The notes under the pieces: model-generated | Database searches by the model: none | Told to the model about the DNA's origin: nothing | The model's input: only the letters and a program-made list of their open reading frames with translations | Program-made: the position numbers and the translations under genes | Assembly (NCBI RefSeq): GCF_003402535.2 | Contig: NZ_AP025171.1 | Span: forward strand, 496,001 to 560,000 | Reading direction: 5' to 3' | DNA from: Cupriavidus sp. P-10 | GTDB taxonomy: Bacteria; Pseudomonadota; Gammaproteobacteria; Burkholderiales; Burkholderiaceae | DNA length: 64,000 nucleotides | Shown here: positions 1 to 8,364 of the stretch, piece by piece | How the letters are laid out: every line of letters starts with the position of its first letter | Position numbering within the stretch: the stretch's first letter is position 1

Positions 1-555
1 AAGGCCATGGCCGCCGCGCTGGACCGCTTTGGCCGCGTCGACGTGCTGGTCAACAACGCGGCCATCTGTCCGGTGGGATCGATCGAAGAGACCTCGCTCG
101 ACTGCTGGCGGCAGGTCATGCGCGTCAATGCCGACGGCTATTTCCTCGGTTGCAGGTTCGGCGTGCAGGCAATGAAAGGCAACCCGGCCGGTGGGTCCAT
201 CGTGGTGATGTCGTCGGTGGCTGCACTGGGCGGGCTGCCGATGATGTGCGCGTACAGCGGTGCGAAAGGTGCCGTGACCGCGCTGACGCGCAGCGTAGCC
301 GTGCACTGCAAGCGCAACGGCTACCGCATCCGCTGCAATTCGATCCACCCCGACGGCATCTGGACACCGATGACGCAGGCGCTGGTGCCGGACCTGGATC
401 CGGTGGCGCTGGGCATCGGCACGGACCCGATGGCACGCATGTGCCAGCCGGAGGATGTGGCCAACCTGGTGCTGTTCCTGGCGTCGGACGCGTCGCGCTT
501 TATCAATGGCGCGGAACTGCGCGTCGATAACGCGCAACTGATCTCAGGACTGTAG
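1..555 (+). CDS. SDR oxidoreductase, 3beta/17beta-hydroxysteroid dehydrogenase-like (5' end cut by window)
   Basis: The reading frame is open from base 1, so the N-terminal Rossmann glycine motif lies outside the window. The visible part has the SDR NNA(A/G) motif (VLVNNAAI), a catalytic Y-x3-K (YSGAK) and a C-terminal region with NSIHPDGIWTPM and LVLFLASDAS. From memory these two blocks closely match the Comamonas testosteroni 3beta/17beta-hydroxysteroid dehydrogenase. The family reduces or oxidises ring hydroxyls with NAD(H) in the cytoplasm. Context with steroid-ring genes downstream supports a steroid substrate, but other SDRs share these motifs. It converges on the minus-strand epimerase gene across a hairpin. 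Confidence 0.75.
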   Translation, partial: KAMAAALDRFGRVDVLVNNAAICPVGSIEETSLDCWRQVMRVNADGYFLGCRFGVQAMKGNPAGGSIVVMSSVAALGGLPMMCAYSGAKGAVTALTRSVAVHCKRNGYRIRCNSIHPDGIWTPMTQALVPDLDPVALGIGTDPMARMCQPEDVANLVLFLASDASRFINGAELRVDNAQLISGL

Positions 556-563
556 GGCCGGGT

Positions 564-591
564 GCGGCGGCCTGCTTGCGCGGGCCGCCGC
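564..591. terminator. Hairpin between convergent genes
   Basis: A 9-bp perfect stem (GCGGCGGCC at 564-572 with GGCCGCCGC at 583-591) and a 10-base loop sits in the 45-base gap between two convergent stop codons. There is no T-run on either side, so bidirectional termination is inferred from position. Confidence 0.5.
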
Positions 592-600
592 CATGCCTGC

Positions 601-1500
601 TTACCGATACTGCGCCACGATCTCGCTCACCGTGCGCAGGATGTCACGGCGGCGATAGCCGAGCAGCGCGGTCTCGGCCGCATCCGGCTCGTAGTAGAGC
701 GTGTTGCCCCGGCCGAAGCAGATCGCCGAGTCAGGCAGCAACGGATGTTCCTGGTCGATGACCGGCGGCACCGGGCGGCCGGCATCGCGGAAGAACGCGC
801 CGAAGTAGTCCTGGAACGTCAGGTTCTCGTCGCCCACGAGGTAGGCCCTGCCATTCTCGCCGCGCAACAGCGCACCTTCGATCGCCTCCGACAGCGACAT
901 GGCCGAGATGAAATTGACGCCGCCCGGCGGCGCGAAGTCCGGCATCGGCGCAAAACCGCCCCTGGCGTAGTCGGTATAGGCCTTGAACATCGGGACCATC
1001 AGGCCCGGCACCGTGCCCACCACGAACGGGGCATTCACGCTGCTGACGCGGAAGGCATCCGTCGCCAGTGCGCGCACGCCTTCGTCGGCCAGCTTGCGCG
1101 AGCGGATATATGCGTTGTCCTCTGCCAGCCGCGGTGCCGCCTGCGGATAGAAGCTGCCGACATGCACCGCGACCCGGATGCCCGCATCGCGCGCCGCGCG
1201 GAAAAAGCGCGGCACCCCTTCGACGTTGGCGCGTTCCCAGTGTGCCGCTTCATCGCCGCCGGGCGGGACGTGGCGCACATCGTTGCCCGCGGCGAATACC
1301 AGCGCCTCGAAGGCGCCGAGCTGCGCCGCGGGCAGGTCGTTGGCGATGTAGTCGCAGCGCAGGAAGTCCAGCCCGCCCAGCGGCGTGCCGGAGGCTGGGC
1401 GGTTGCGGCCCGCGATGGTGACATCGTGCCCGCGGCTGCGCAGGTGCAGGGCCGCGTGGCCCCCGATCATGCCGTTGCCGCCGACGATCAGTATCTTCAT
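601..1500 (-). CDS. NAD-dependent epimerase/dehydratase family protein
   Basis: A 299-aa extended-SDR-like protein. The N-terminus MKILIVGGNGMIGGH carries a Rossmann GGxGxxG motif at residues 7-13 for NAD(P) binding. The usual Y-x3-K is not obvious, so it may be an atypical member. The start is the only reasonable ATG, and the next gene upstream on the same strand ends 56 bases away at 1556, so the two are probably co-transcribed. The substrate cannot be told from sequence. Position inside a steroid locus suggests a ring or side-chain ketone/alcohol step, but this is inference only. Confidence 0.75.
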   Translation of the reverse strand: MKILIVGGNGMIGGHAALHLRSRGHDVTIAGRNRPASGTPLGGLDFLRCDYIANDLPAAQLGAFEALVFAAGNDVRHVPPGGDEAAHWERANVEGVPRFFRAARDAGIRVAVHVGSFYPQAAPRLAEDNAYIRSRKLADEGVRALATDAFRVSSVNAPFVVGTVPGLMVPMFKAYTDYARGGFAPMPDFAPPGGVNFISAMSLSEAIEGALLRGENGRAYLVGDENLTFQDYFGAFFRDAGRPVPPVIDQEHPLLPDSAICFGRGNTLYYEPDAAETALLGYRRRDILRTVSEIVAQYR

Positions 1501-1555
1501 GCTTGTCTCCTTGGTTGGGTGATGTGGCCGGGTGATGTGCCGCGTGGCGCGGCCA

Positions 1556-2386
1556 TCAGAGGTTCATGCCATTGCCGCCGATGACCGGCATGTTGGTCCA
1601 CGCCCCATTGGGGTCGCGGTACCAGCCGGCGGCGGCCAGGGCGCCGCCGTTGACATGCAGGGCCGTGCCGGTGATCCAGGCAGCGCGCGCGCTGGCCAGG
1701 AACAGGATGCCGTCGGCGATGTCCTGTGGGGTGCCGAAGCGGCCCAGCGGGATCCAGCGCGGGATATGGTGCTGGTGCTCCGCGGCGACCATCTGCGACA
1801 CCGGGACCTGCGGGGTTTCGGTGGTTTCGGGTGCGATCAGGTTCACGCGGATGCCCGCCGGCGCCAGCTCCAGCGCCAGGCTTTGGGTGAAGCCGGTGAT
1901 GGCGGCCTTGAAGGCGCCGTAGACGCTGCAGTAGGGAATGCCGCGGAAGCCCTCGATCGACGACACGCTGACGATGCTGCCGGCCCCGCTGCGCCGCAGC
2001 AGCGGCAGCATGGCGCGCGTCACGGTGAAGACGTGGCCGAGGTTGGCGGCGTAGAGGCTGGCAATCTCGTCGTCGGCGTAGTGCTCGAACGGCTTGGCGA
2101 TGCGCAGGAAATCGCCGACGTTGTTGACCAGCACGTCGAGGCGCCCAAATCGTTGTTCGATCTGCGCGGCCAGTTCGCGTACGGCGCCGGCATCGGCGGC
2201 ATCTCCCTGCACCACCAGCACGTCGGCGCCGGCCTTGCCCAGCAGCGTGTGGGCATGGTCGGCGCGCTGCGCGTCGATCTCGATGATCGCGACGCGCGCA
2301 CCCTGCTCCAGAAAGGCTTGCGCGGTAGCGAGCCCGATGCCGGCGCCGCCGCCGGTGACCAGCACGGTCTTGTCGGTGAAATCCAT
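1556..2386 (-). CDS. SDR family oxidoreductase
   Basis: A classical 276-aa short-chain dehydrogenase: TGGGAGIG near residues 10-17 for the cofactor, NNVG, SVSS for the catalytic serine, Y-x3-K (YGAFK), and a C-terminal GTALHVNGG. The start at 2386 is chosen because GGAGAG precedes that ATG by about 7 bases; the frame stays open upstream without SDR similarity. It is transcribed away from the LuxR-type regulator and probably forms an operon with the epimerase-like gene behind it. A steroid alcohol or hydroxyacyl substrate is plausible from context but not shown. Confidence 0.85.
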   Translation of the reverse strand: MDFTDKTVLVTGGGAGIGLATAQAFLEQGARVAIIEIDAQRADHAHTLLGKAGADVLVVQGDAADAGAVRELAAQIEQRFGRLDVLVNNVGDFLRIAKPFEHYADDEIASLYAANLGHVFTVTRAMLPLLRRSGAGSIVSVSSIEGFRGIPYCSVYGAFKAAITGFTQSLALELAPAGIRVNLIAPETTETPQVPVSQMVAAEHQHHIPRWIPLGRFGTPQDIADGILFLASARAAWITGTALHVNGGALAAAGWYRDPNGAWTNMPVIGGNGMNL

Positions 2387-2454
2387 CTCAGTTGCTCTCC
2401 TTCGGTTGCACTGCGGGGATGCGTGCATTGGATCCGCGGCGGGCGGGGCGAACA

Positions 2455-2472
2455 TCGTCCGATTGCAGGTCA
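2455..2472 (+). promoter_or_regulatory. Weak copy of the TAGTCC operator-like motif
   Basis: TCGTCC-GATT-GCAGG resembles the TAGTCC-N4-GGACGATG elements at 3820, 4739 and 24520, with several mismatches in the right half. It lies in the divergent region between the SDR gene and the LuxR-type regulator, about 125 bases before the regulator's start, where an autoregulatory site would be expected. It may be chance. Confidence 0.25.
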
Positions 2473-2597
2473 GGGAAAACACCGAGAGCCGCGCATTGGC
2501 GGGCAGCGGGCGGACAGCGTCCCTATAATCTGCGCTGCCCCCAGGTGCCGCAGAGCGCCGGTCAGCACACACGTGGTGTGGATTCAGGAGACAAGGA

Positions 2598-3785
2598 ATG
2601 TTGATGGCGACCGTTGAGGCGCAGGAAATGGCGTCGCCTTTGCTTGCGCAGTCAGGCTTGAGCGTCACGCAGTTCAGCGCGCTGCTGGCCGCGGTCTATG
2701 AAGGGCCGATGGAACCCGTGCCCTGGGGCCACGCGCTTGAAATGCTGCGCAAGCAACTCGATGCCAGCTATGTGAGCTTTATCCTGCGCTCGCCCGCCAG
2801 CGACCGCAGCGGGCTGGCGGTGCATGCTTCGGCGCACGGCACTTCGCTGGAGGCAGAGGCCTCATACAACAGCTACTACTACGCGATCGATCCCTTTATC
2901 AACCTGCCCACCGACCGCGCGGTGACGGTCGATGAAGCGCTGGGCGCCGGCAACTGGTGCCACAGCGAGATCTACCGCCAGTTCCTGCAGCCGCTCGGCA
3001 TCCGCTACCTGTTGGGCGCGGACATCCGTACCGAGGATGGTGTCGAGTGCCGCCTGCGCATCTGCCGCCAGGACGACACGCGGGATTTCTCCGAAGTGGA
3101 CAAGGCGACCTGCGGCGTGATCCTGCCGCACCTGAAGCGCGCGATCCGGCTGCATTCCCGGCTGGACGTGGTCGAATCCGAGCGCTCTCTCTATGCGGGC
3201 GCGATCGACCGCATGCTGGTGGGCATGGTGATCCTCGACGCCTCCGGCAAGATCCTCAAGAAGAATCCCGAGGCTGACGAAATCCTGGCGGAGAACGACG
3301 GCATCCGCCTTAACGGGAACACTTTCGAGATTGCCTACGCCCAGGAGAGCCGCAAGTTCCAGTACCTGCTGCGCCGCGCGCAGTTGGGACATCACGGCAG
3401 CGAGCCGGCGCTGGCCGAAGCCATGTCGATCACCCGTCCGTCGGGGCGCGGCAAGCTCGGCGTGTTGATCCGCACCATCCCGCTCAGCGAGTGGTCGGAG
3501 GAAAACCGGCACCGGCCCGCCTGCGCGGTCTTTATCCGCGATCCCGAGCGCAAGTCGCGCGCCTCGCACGAGGTGGTGCGCAAGCTGTTCGACCTGACCC
3601 CCGCTGAAACCGCGCTGGCGCTGGTGCTTGCCGACGGCATGACGCTCGACGAAGCCGCCGAGGCCTTGGGCACCAGCAAGAACACGGCACGCGCCCACCT
3701 GCGCTCGATCTTCTCCAAGACGGGCGTCACGCGGCAGGCCACGCTGGTGCGCATGCTGCTGAGCAGTGTCGTGACGCTCGGCTGA
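2598..3785 (+). CDS. LuxR-family transcriptional regulator (TeiR-like)
   Basis: A 395-aa regulator with a C-terminal GerE/LuxR-type helix-turn-helix at about residues 333-388 (LTPAETALALVLADGMTLDE, then GTSKNTARAHLRSIF). The N-terminal 320 residues show no autoinducer-binding or receiver signature that I recognise. The start at 2598 follows GGAG by 7 bases; ATG at 2604 is an alternative. Length and single C-terminal HTH match TeiR, the LuxR-type steroid regulator of Comamonas testosteroni (about 390 aa, from memory). Placed between divergent steroid-like genes, it is the obvious candidate regulator of the locus; the TAGTCC motif downstream may be its operator. Confidence 0.85.
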   Translation: MLMATVEAQEMASPLLAQSGLSVTQFSALLAAVYEGPMEPVPWGHALEMLRKQLDASYVSFILRSPASDRSGLAVHASAHGTSLEAEASYNSYYYAIDPFINLPTDRAVTVDEALGAGNWCHSEIYRQFLQPLGIRYLLGADIRTEDGVECRLRICRQDDTRDFSEVDKATCGVILPHLKRAIRLHSRLDVVESERSLYAGAIDRMLVGMVILDASGKILKKNPEADEILAENDGIRLNGNTFEIAYAQESRKFQYLLRRAQLGHHGSEPALAEAMSITRPSGRGKLGVLIRTIPLSEWSEENRHRPACAVFIRDPERKSRASHEVVRKLFDLTPAETALALVLADGMTLDEAAEALGTSKNTARAHLRSIFSKTGVTRQATLVRMLLSSVVTLG

Positions 3786-3819
3786 GCGCCATCGGGTAGT
3801 ACGACACCCTCCACCCTGC

Positions 3820-3837
3820 TAGTCCGATTGGAGGATG
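3820..3837 (+). promoter_or_regulatory. TAGTCC-N4-GGANGATG operator-like element upstream of the EthD gene
   Basis: TAGTCC-GATT-GGAGGATG lies between the regulator's stop and the EthD-protein gene, about 165 bases before the latter's ATG. It shares 14 of 18 positions with the copy at 4739 and 16 of 18 with that at 24520. Here the GTCC/GGAC inverted repeat has one mismatch (GGAG). Confidence 0.55.
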
Positions 3838-4003
3838 AGCGCCGCCATCCACGCGCCTAGCATGCACAGGACCAGCGGGCGCGGCACACGGATGGCACGT
3901 CAGGCGGACGCAGCAAGGGCATGCGGTCCGCGCCCGTTCCTGTTCCGCGCACGCTTCAACCTGTCCGGCCAATGGCCGGCACCTGTACCAGGGAGCGTGG
4001 AGC

Positions 4004-4720
4004 ATGGAAAAAGTCATCTATATCGTCTGGCGCGATGCGCGCACCGAGCCGGCGGAATTCGCGCGCCGGCTGCGCACGACGCTTGCGGACAAGCTGCTGG
4101 CGCTGGGCGCGCGCGGACTGCAGGTCAACGTGGCGGATGACGCCGTGCTGCCTGCCGCGGGCCTGCGCCAGACCAACACCCGCCCGCAGATGGAAGGGCT
4201 GGTCTCGGTCTGGATCGACAGCGCCGTCGACCGCCTGCGCCTGCCGTTCGACCAGGCGGTCGAGGCCGCGGCCGGCCGCATGGCCGGCTACCTCGTCACG
4301 GAGTCCCAGCCGATCCGCAATACGCGTTTCCCGGCCGCGCCGGGCGAGCGCACGCCCGGGTTCGCGCAACTGGCCTTCCTCACGCGCCCGCCCCGGCTTA
4401 CGCCGCAGGCGTGGCTGGACACCTGGCACAACCACCACACGCAGGTGGCGGTCGAGACCCAGGGCAACTTCCTCTATGTGCAGAACGTGGTGGTGCGCCC
4501 GCTCACCTATGCCGCGCCGCCTTATGACGCCATCGTCGAAGAATGCTTCCCCGACGCGGCGATGACCGACCCGCAGGCGTTCTTCGACGCCGTCGGCGAT
4601 GAAGAGAAGTTCCAGCGCAACCTGCAGGCCATGATGGCAAGCTGCCAGCGCTTCATCGACTTCGACAAGATCGACGTGGTTCCCACCAGCCAGTACCTCG
4701 TCCGCCCCGCCACCGCCTGA
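4004..4720 (+). CDS. EthD domain-containing protein
   Basis: A 238-aa protein with two ferredoxin-like (dimeric alpha-beta barrel) halves. The second half carries the EthD-like TPQAWLDTWHNHHTQVA block near residues 135-150, with conserved W and paired histidines. The EthD family includes small dehydratase or accessory enzymes of catabolic clusters; the reaction here is unknown. GGGAGCGTGGAGC precedes the ATG. It is flanked on both sides by TAGTCC elements and precedes the extradiol dioxygenase gene, so it probably belongs to the steroid regulon. Specific function is not recognised. Confidence 0.8.
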   Translation: MEKVIYIVWRDARTEPAEFARRLRTTLADKLLALGARGLQVNVADDAVLPAAGLRQTNTRPQMEGLVSVWIDSAVDRLRLPFDQAVEAAAGRMAGYLVTESQPIRNTRFPAAPGERTPGFAQLAFLTRPPRLTPQAWLDTWHNHHTQVAVETQGNFLYVQNVVVRPLTYAAPPYDAIVEECFPDAAMTDPQAFFDAVGDEEKFQRNLQAMMASCQRFIDFDKIDVVPTSQYLVRPATA

Positions 4721-4738
4721 ATCTGGCACCGGATCGGC

Positions 4739-4756
4739 TAGTCCCACTGGACGATG
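4739..4756 (+). promoter_or_regulatory. TAGTCC-N4-GGACGATG operator-like element upstream of the dioxygenase gene
   Basis: TAGTCC-CACT-GGACGATG, with a perfect GTCC/GGAC inverted repeat, sits about 70 bases before the extradiol dioxygenase start, just after the EthD gene. Its symmetry and spacing fit a site for a dimeric HTH protein; binding by the LuxR-type regulator is inferred. Confidence 0.6.
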
Positions 4757-4826
4757 TGCCGGGTGGCAGCGCACGGAAGAATAGGTCTCATCAGCCAGCA
4801 ATGGCAACGAACCAGAGGAGACCCGA

Positions 4827-5723
4827 ATGCTGGATATCCGTGCGCTTGGCTACATCGTGGTCGAGTCCACCGACCTGGGGCAATGGCGGCAGTATGCCGA
4901 GCAGGTGCTCGGCATGACCTGCGCAGGCGCCCCCGGCGGTGCCCTGTACGTGAAGATGGATGAGCGCGATTACCGCTACCTGGTGGTGCCGGGCACGCGC
5001 GACCGCTACCTGGCATCCGGGTGGGAACTGGCCGACGAAATGGCCTACCGGCATGCGCTCGGCACGCTGCGCCAGGCGAACGTGGAAGTCGTGCTTGCCA
5101 GCGCCGCGGAAGTGGCCCAGCGCCGCGTGCAGGCGATGGCCTGGTTCATCGATCCGTCGGGCAACCGCCACGAGGTCTCATGGGGCATGCGCTCGGACTT
5201 CCTGCGCTTTGTCTCGCCGGTCGGCGTGCCGCGCTTCATCACCGACCCGATGGGCGCCGGCCATACCGTGCTGCCCGCGCCGGCCTTCGACGAGACCTAC
5301 GCCTTCCTGCGCGACGTGATGGGCTTCGGCCTGTCCGACATCTTCCGCGTGCGCTTTACCAGCGATCCCGACGAGCCGGAGAAGCGCATCCACTTCCTGC
5401 ACTGCGCCAACGGCCGCCACCATAGCCTGGCGATCTTCGAGATGCCGTCGGAAGCCGGCTGCATCCACGTGATGGCCGAGGTGCCCGACATGGCCGAGGT
5501 GGGCCGCGCGCTCGACCGCGTGCAGCAGCACGGCGTGAAACTGTCCGCCACGCTGGGCCAGCACTGCAACGACCGCATGACTTCCTTCTACATGAAGACC
5601 CCCGGCGGCTTCGACCTCGAATACGGCCATGGCGGCCTGGTGTTGGACTGGGGCCAGCACGCCGCCTACGAAGCCACGCGCGTCAGCCTGTGGGGACACG
5701 ACTTCAGCATCGGATACCGCTAA
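4827..5723 (+). CDS. hsaC: Type I extradiol (catechol) dioxygenase, HsaC/TesB-like
   Basis: A 298-aa two-domain VOC protein, the usual length for BphC/HsaC enzymes. The C-terminal domain has the Fe(II) ligands His146 (GAGHTVLP), His199 (RHHSLA) and Glu265 (GGFDLEYG), plus the active-site His246 and Tyr255. The segment SFYMKTPGGFDLEYG and the tail SLWGHDF are, as I recall, more like mycobacterial HsaC and Comamonas TesB than biphenyl BphC. HsaC/TesB cleave the catechol made from the steroid A ring (3,4-DHSA). AGGAGAC precedes the ATG. The CoA-transferase gene starts 5 bases after the stop, so it leads the downstream operon. A non-steroid catechol substrate is possible. Confidence 0.75.
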   Translation: MLDIRALGYIVVESTDLGQWRQYAEQVLGMTCAGAPGGALYVKMDERDYRYLVVPGTRDRYLASGWELADEMAYRHALGTLRQANVEVVLASAAEVAQRRVQAMAWFIDPSGNRHEVSWGMRSDFLRFVSPVGVPRFITDPMGAGHTVLPAPAFDETYAFLRDVMGFGLSDIFRVRFTSDPDEPEKRIHFLHCANGRHHSLAIFEMPSEAGCIHVMAEVPDMAEVGRALDRVQQHGVKLSATLGQHCNDRMTSFYMKTPGGFDLEYGHGGLVLDWGQHAAYEATRVSLWGHDFSIGYR

Positions 5724-5728
5724 ACACC

Positions 5729-6619
5729 ATGACCAAGACAATCGACAAGACCCTGAGCGCGGCCGACGTGGTCGGCCAGCTCGCCGATGGCATGACCATC
5801 GGCATCGGTGGCTGGGGCCCGCGCCGCAAGCCGATGGCGCTGGTGCGCGAAATCCTGCGCTCGCCGCTGAAAGACCTGACCGTGGTCGCGTATGGCGGCC
5901 CCGAGGTGGGCATGCTGTGCGCGGCCGGCAAGGTACGCCGGCTGGTGTTCGGCTTTGTCTCGCTCGACGTGATCCCGCTCGAACCCTACTTCCGCCAGGC
6001 GCGCGAGCGCGGCCTGCTGGAGGTGACCGAGCTGGACGAGGGCATGCTGCAGCTTGGCCTGCGCGCGGCGGCGGCGCGGCTGCCGTTCCTGCCGACGCGC
6101 TCGTCGCTGGGCACCGACGTGCTGGCAAAGAACCCGCAGCTGAAGACGGTGCGCTCGCCCTACGCCGATGGCGAGGTCCTGCTGGCGATGCCGGCGCTCG
6201 AACTCGACGCGGCGCTGCTGCATGTGAACGAGAGCGATGTGCTGGGCAACACCCGCATCGACGGCCCCGATCCGTTCTTCGATGCGTGGTTCGCGCGCGC
6301 CGCACGCCGCTGCTATGTGAGTTGCGAAACGCTGCACCCGCGCCTTGAGGAAGAGAACCTGGCGCATGCCCGCAACAACCCGTTCGAGCGCTCGCTGGTG
6401 ACGGGCGTGGTGCACGCGCCCGCCGGTGCCCATCCCACTTCCTGTGCCCCTGCGTATGGCTGGGACCTGCCCGCGCTGAAGGCGTACTGCGCCAGCGCCG
6501 AGGCCGGCGACGGCTTCCGCGCGTACCGCGACGAGGTGGTGGGCGCCAGCGAGGCGGCCTACCTGGAGCGCATCGGCGGTCTCGGCCACGTGCGTGATCT
6601 GCCGCTGCCGGTACTTTGA
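5729..6619 (+). CDS. ipdA: CoA-transferase-like alpha subunit, steroid ring-opening hydrolase IpdA
   Basis: A 296-aa family I CoA-transferase alpha-like subunit. It has GIGGWGPRRKP near the N-terminus, ELDEGMLQLGLRAAA, PFLPTRSSLGTDV and SPYADGE in the middle, matching my memory of Mycobacterium IpdA (Rv3551). IpdAB is a hydrolase that opens the last steroid ring (COCHEA-CoA) rather than moving CoA. The start at 5729 (MTKTIDKT) is preferred over an upstream ATG that overlaps the dioxygenase gene. The beta subunit follows 35 bases later. The family-level call is firm; the substrate rests on similarity plus the full set of companion genes. Confidence 0.85.
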   Translation: MTKTIDKTLSAADVVGQLADGMTIGIGGWGPRRKPMALVREILRSPLKDLTVVAYGGPEVGMLCAAGKVRRLVFGFVSLDVIPLEPYFRQARERGLLEVTELDEGMLQLGLRAAAARLPFLPTRSSLGTDVLAKNPQLKTVRSPYADGEVLLAMPALELDAALLHVNESDVLGNTRIDGPDPFFDAWFARAARRCYVSCETLHPRLEEENLAHARNNPFERSLVTGVVHAPAGAHPTSCAPAYGWDLPALKAYCASAEAGDGFRAYRDEVVGASEAAYLERIGGLGHVRDLPLPVL

Positions 6620-6654
6620 TTTCGCCAACCCACCCGCCAACCCAAGGAGCGACC

Positions 6655-7455
6655 GTGAGCGCCACTTATGAATTCACCCGCGCCGAGCTGATGATCGCCG
6701 CCGCCGCCCGCGCCTGGAGCGACGACGGCGAGGTGCTGGCCACCGGCATCGGCACCGGCCCGCGCATCGCCGCCGGCCTGGCGCGGCTTGCGCACAACCC
6801 CGGGCTGCTGATGACCGACGGCGAGGCCTACCTGGTGGAGACGCCGGTGCCGCTGGGGCCGCGCGAGCCCGGCTACAAGGTGCGCGCCAGCGGCTGGATG
6901 GGCTATTCGCGCGTGTTCGACTGCCTGTGGGGCGGGCGCCGGCACGCGCTGGTGATGCCGACGCAGATTGACCGCTTCGGGCAGGCCAATATCTCCTGCC
7001 TGGGCGGCACGCATGCGCAGCCCAAGACCCAGCTGCTGGGCGCGCGCGGCTTCCCGGGCAACAGCATCAACCACGCCAATTCCTTCTTCGTGCCGGGACA
7101 CAGCACGCGCGCCTTTGTCGGCGCCGAGGTCGACATGGTCTGCAGCGCCGGCTACAACCCGGCGCGCCAGATCGAAGGCATGCGCAGCTTCGTGGACCTG
7201 CGCGTGATCGTCACCGACCTGTGCGTGATGGATTTCGGCGGGCCGGACCATGCCATCCGCGTGCGCTCTCTGCACCCGGGCGTGAGCTTCGATCAGGTCC
7301 AGGCGGCCACCGGCTTTGCGCTGGCGAACGCCGCCGGAGAAGCCTTGCCGGAGACGGCACCGCCGACGCCGGACGAACTGCGCCTGATCGCCCAGCTCGA
7401 TCCGCACAACCTGCGCGCCACCATCGTGCGCGGCAATCCTTCCGGACGCGCTTGA
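6655..7455 (+). CDS. ipdB: CoA-transferase-like beta subunit, IpdB
   Basis: A 266-aa beta-type CoA-transferase-fold subunit, partner of the preceding alpha subunit. Recognisable blocks are GIGTGPRIAAGLA near the N-terminus and QIDRFGQANISCLGG, the sort of motif seen in IpdB and related acyl-CoA:acetate transferase beta chains. GTG at 6655 is taken as start because AAGGAG lies 6 bases upstream; the nearest ATG (6616) overlaps the ipdA stop and lacks a site. IpdA and IpdB form one heteromeric enzyme. A true CoA-transferase role cannot be excluded by inspection. Confidence 0.82.
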   Translation: MSATYEFTRAELMIAAAARAWSDDGEVLATGIGTGPRIAAGLARLAHNPGLLMTDGEAYLVETPVPLGPREPGYKVRASGWMGYSRVFDCLWGGRRHALVMPTQIDRFGQANISCLGGTHAQPKTQLLGARGFPGNSINHANSFFVPGHSTRAFVGAEVDMVCSAGYNPARQIEGMRSFVDLRVIVTDLCVMDFGGPDHAIRVRSLHPGVSFDQVQAATGFALANAAGEALPETAPPTPDELRLIAQLDPHNLRATIVRGNPSGRA

Positions 7456-7473
7456 GACAGGAAACACGCCGAC

Positions 7474-8364
7474 ATGACAACGCCAGCCATCGAACCCATC
7501 AGCCTGGGCCCGAACGCCGAGGTGCTCTACCAGGTCGCGGACGGCATTGCCACCGTGACCATGAACCGGCCGGATTACCACAACGCGCAGAACTCCAAGA
7601 TGACGTATGCGCTGGACGAGGCCTACCGGCGCGCGGCCGCCGACGACGCAGTCAAGGTGATCGTGCTGCGCGGCGCCGGCAAGCATTTCTCCGCCGGGCA
7701 CGACATCGGCACGCCGGGGCGCGACATCAACGAGTCGTTCGAGCGCGCCTCGCTCTGGTATGACCACGTCAACAAGCCGGGCGGCGAATTCCTCTATGCG
7801 CGCGAGCAGGAGGTCTACCTCGGGATGTGCCGCCGCTGGCGGGAATTGCCCAAGCCGACCATCGCCATGGTGCACGGCGCATGCATTGCCGGCGGGTTGA
7901 TGCTGGCGTGGGTGTGCGACCTGATCGTGGCCTCGGACGACGCGTTCTTCGCCGATCCGGTGGTGCGCATGGGCATTCCGGGCGTTGAGTATTTTGCGCA
8001 TGCCTACGAGCTGCACCCGCGTATTGCCAAGGAATTCCTGTTCCTCGGCGAACGCATGGGCGCCGGGCGCGCCGAGCGCATGGGCATGGTCAATCGCGTG
8101 GTGCCGCGCGAGGCGCTGGAGGACACCGTCTACGGCATGGCGGCCAAGGTCGCGCAGATGCCGCGGCTCGGCCTGACGCTGACCAAGCAGGCGGTCAACC
8201 ATGTGGAAGACCTGCAGGGAAAGCGCACGGCGATGGATGCGGTCTTTGCCTGGCACCACTTCGCCCATGCGCACAACGAACTGGTCAGCGGCGACAAGCT
8301 CGGCGGCTATGACGCACGCGCGATGGCGGCCTCGCAACGTACCGGCGGCGAGGGGGCGGCATGA
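7474..8364 (+). CDS. Enoyl-CoA hydratase/isomerase (crotonase) family protein
   Basis: A 296-aa crotonase: VTMNRPDYHNAQN, then the oxyanion-hole segments GKHFSAGHDI and HGACIAGGLMLAWVCD. It is about 35 residues longer than typical, with an insertion after the first oxyanion segment and an extended C-terminus. It lies between ipdB and ipdC and overlaps the next gene by four bases (ATGA), so it is translationally coupled. In steroid C/D-ring degradation a hydratase is needed for beta-oxidation of the ring-derived side chain; this may be the ScdN-type enzyme of Comamonas, but that is inference. Confidence 0.85.
   Translation: MTTPAIEPISLGPNAEVLYQVADGIATVTMNRPDYHNAQNSKMTYALDEAYRRAAADDAVKVIVLRGAGKHFSAGHDIGTPGRDINESFERASLWYDHVNKPGGEFLYAREQEVYLGMCRRWRELPKPTIAMVHGACIAGGLMLAWVCDLIVASDDAFFADPVVRMGIPGVEYFAHAYELHPRIAKEFLFLGERMGAGRAERMGMVNRVVPREALEDTVYGMAAKVAQMPRLGLTLTKQAVNHVEDLQGKRTAMDAVFAWHHFAHAHNELVSGDKLGGYDARAMAASQRTGGEGAA

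Noticed and set aside
804..820. TAGTCC followed by TGGAACG
   Set aside because: It is inside the epimerase coding region and the spacing and right half do not match the operator-like motif.
562..1584. 340-codon plus-strand frame
   Set aside because: Antisense shadow of the epimerase gene; arginine- and histidine-rich with no domain.
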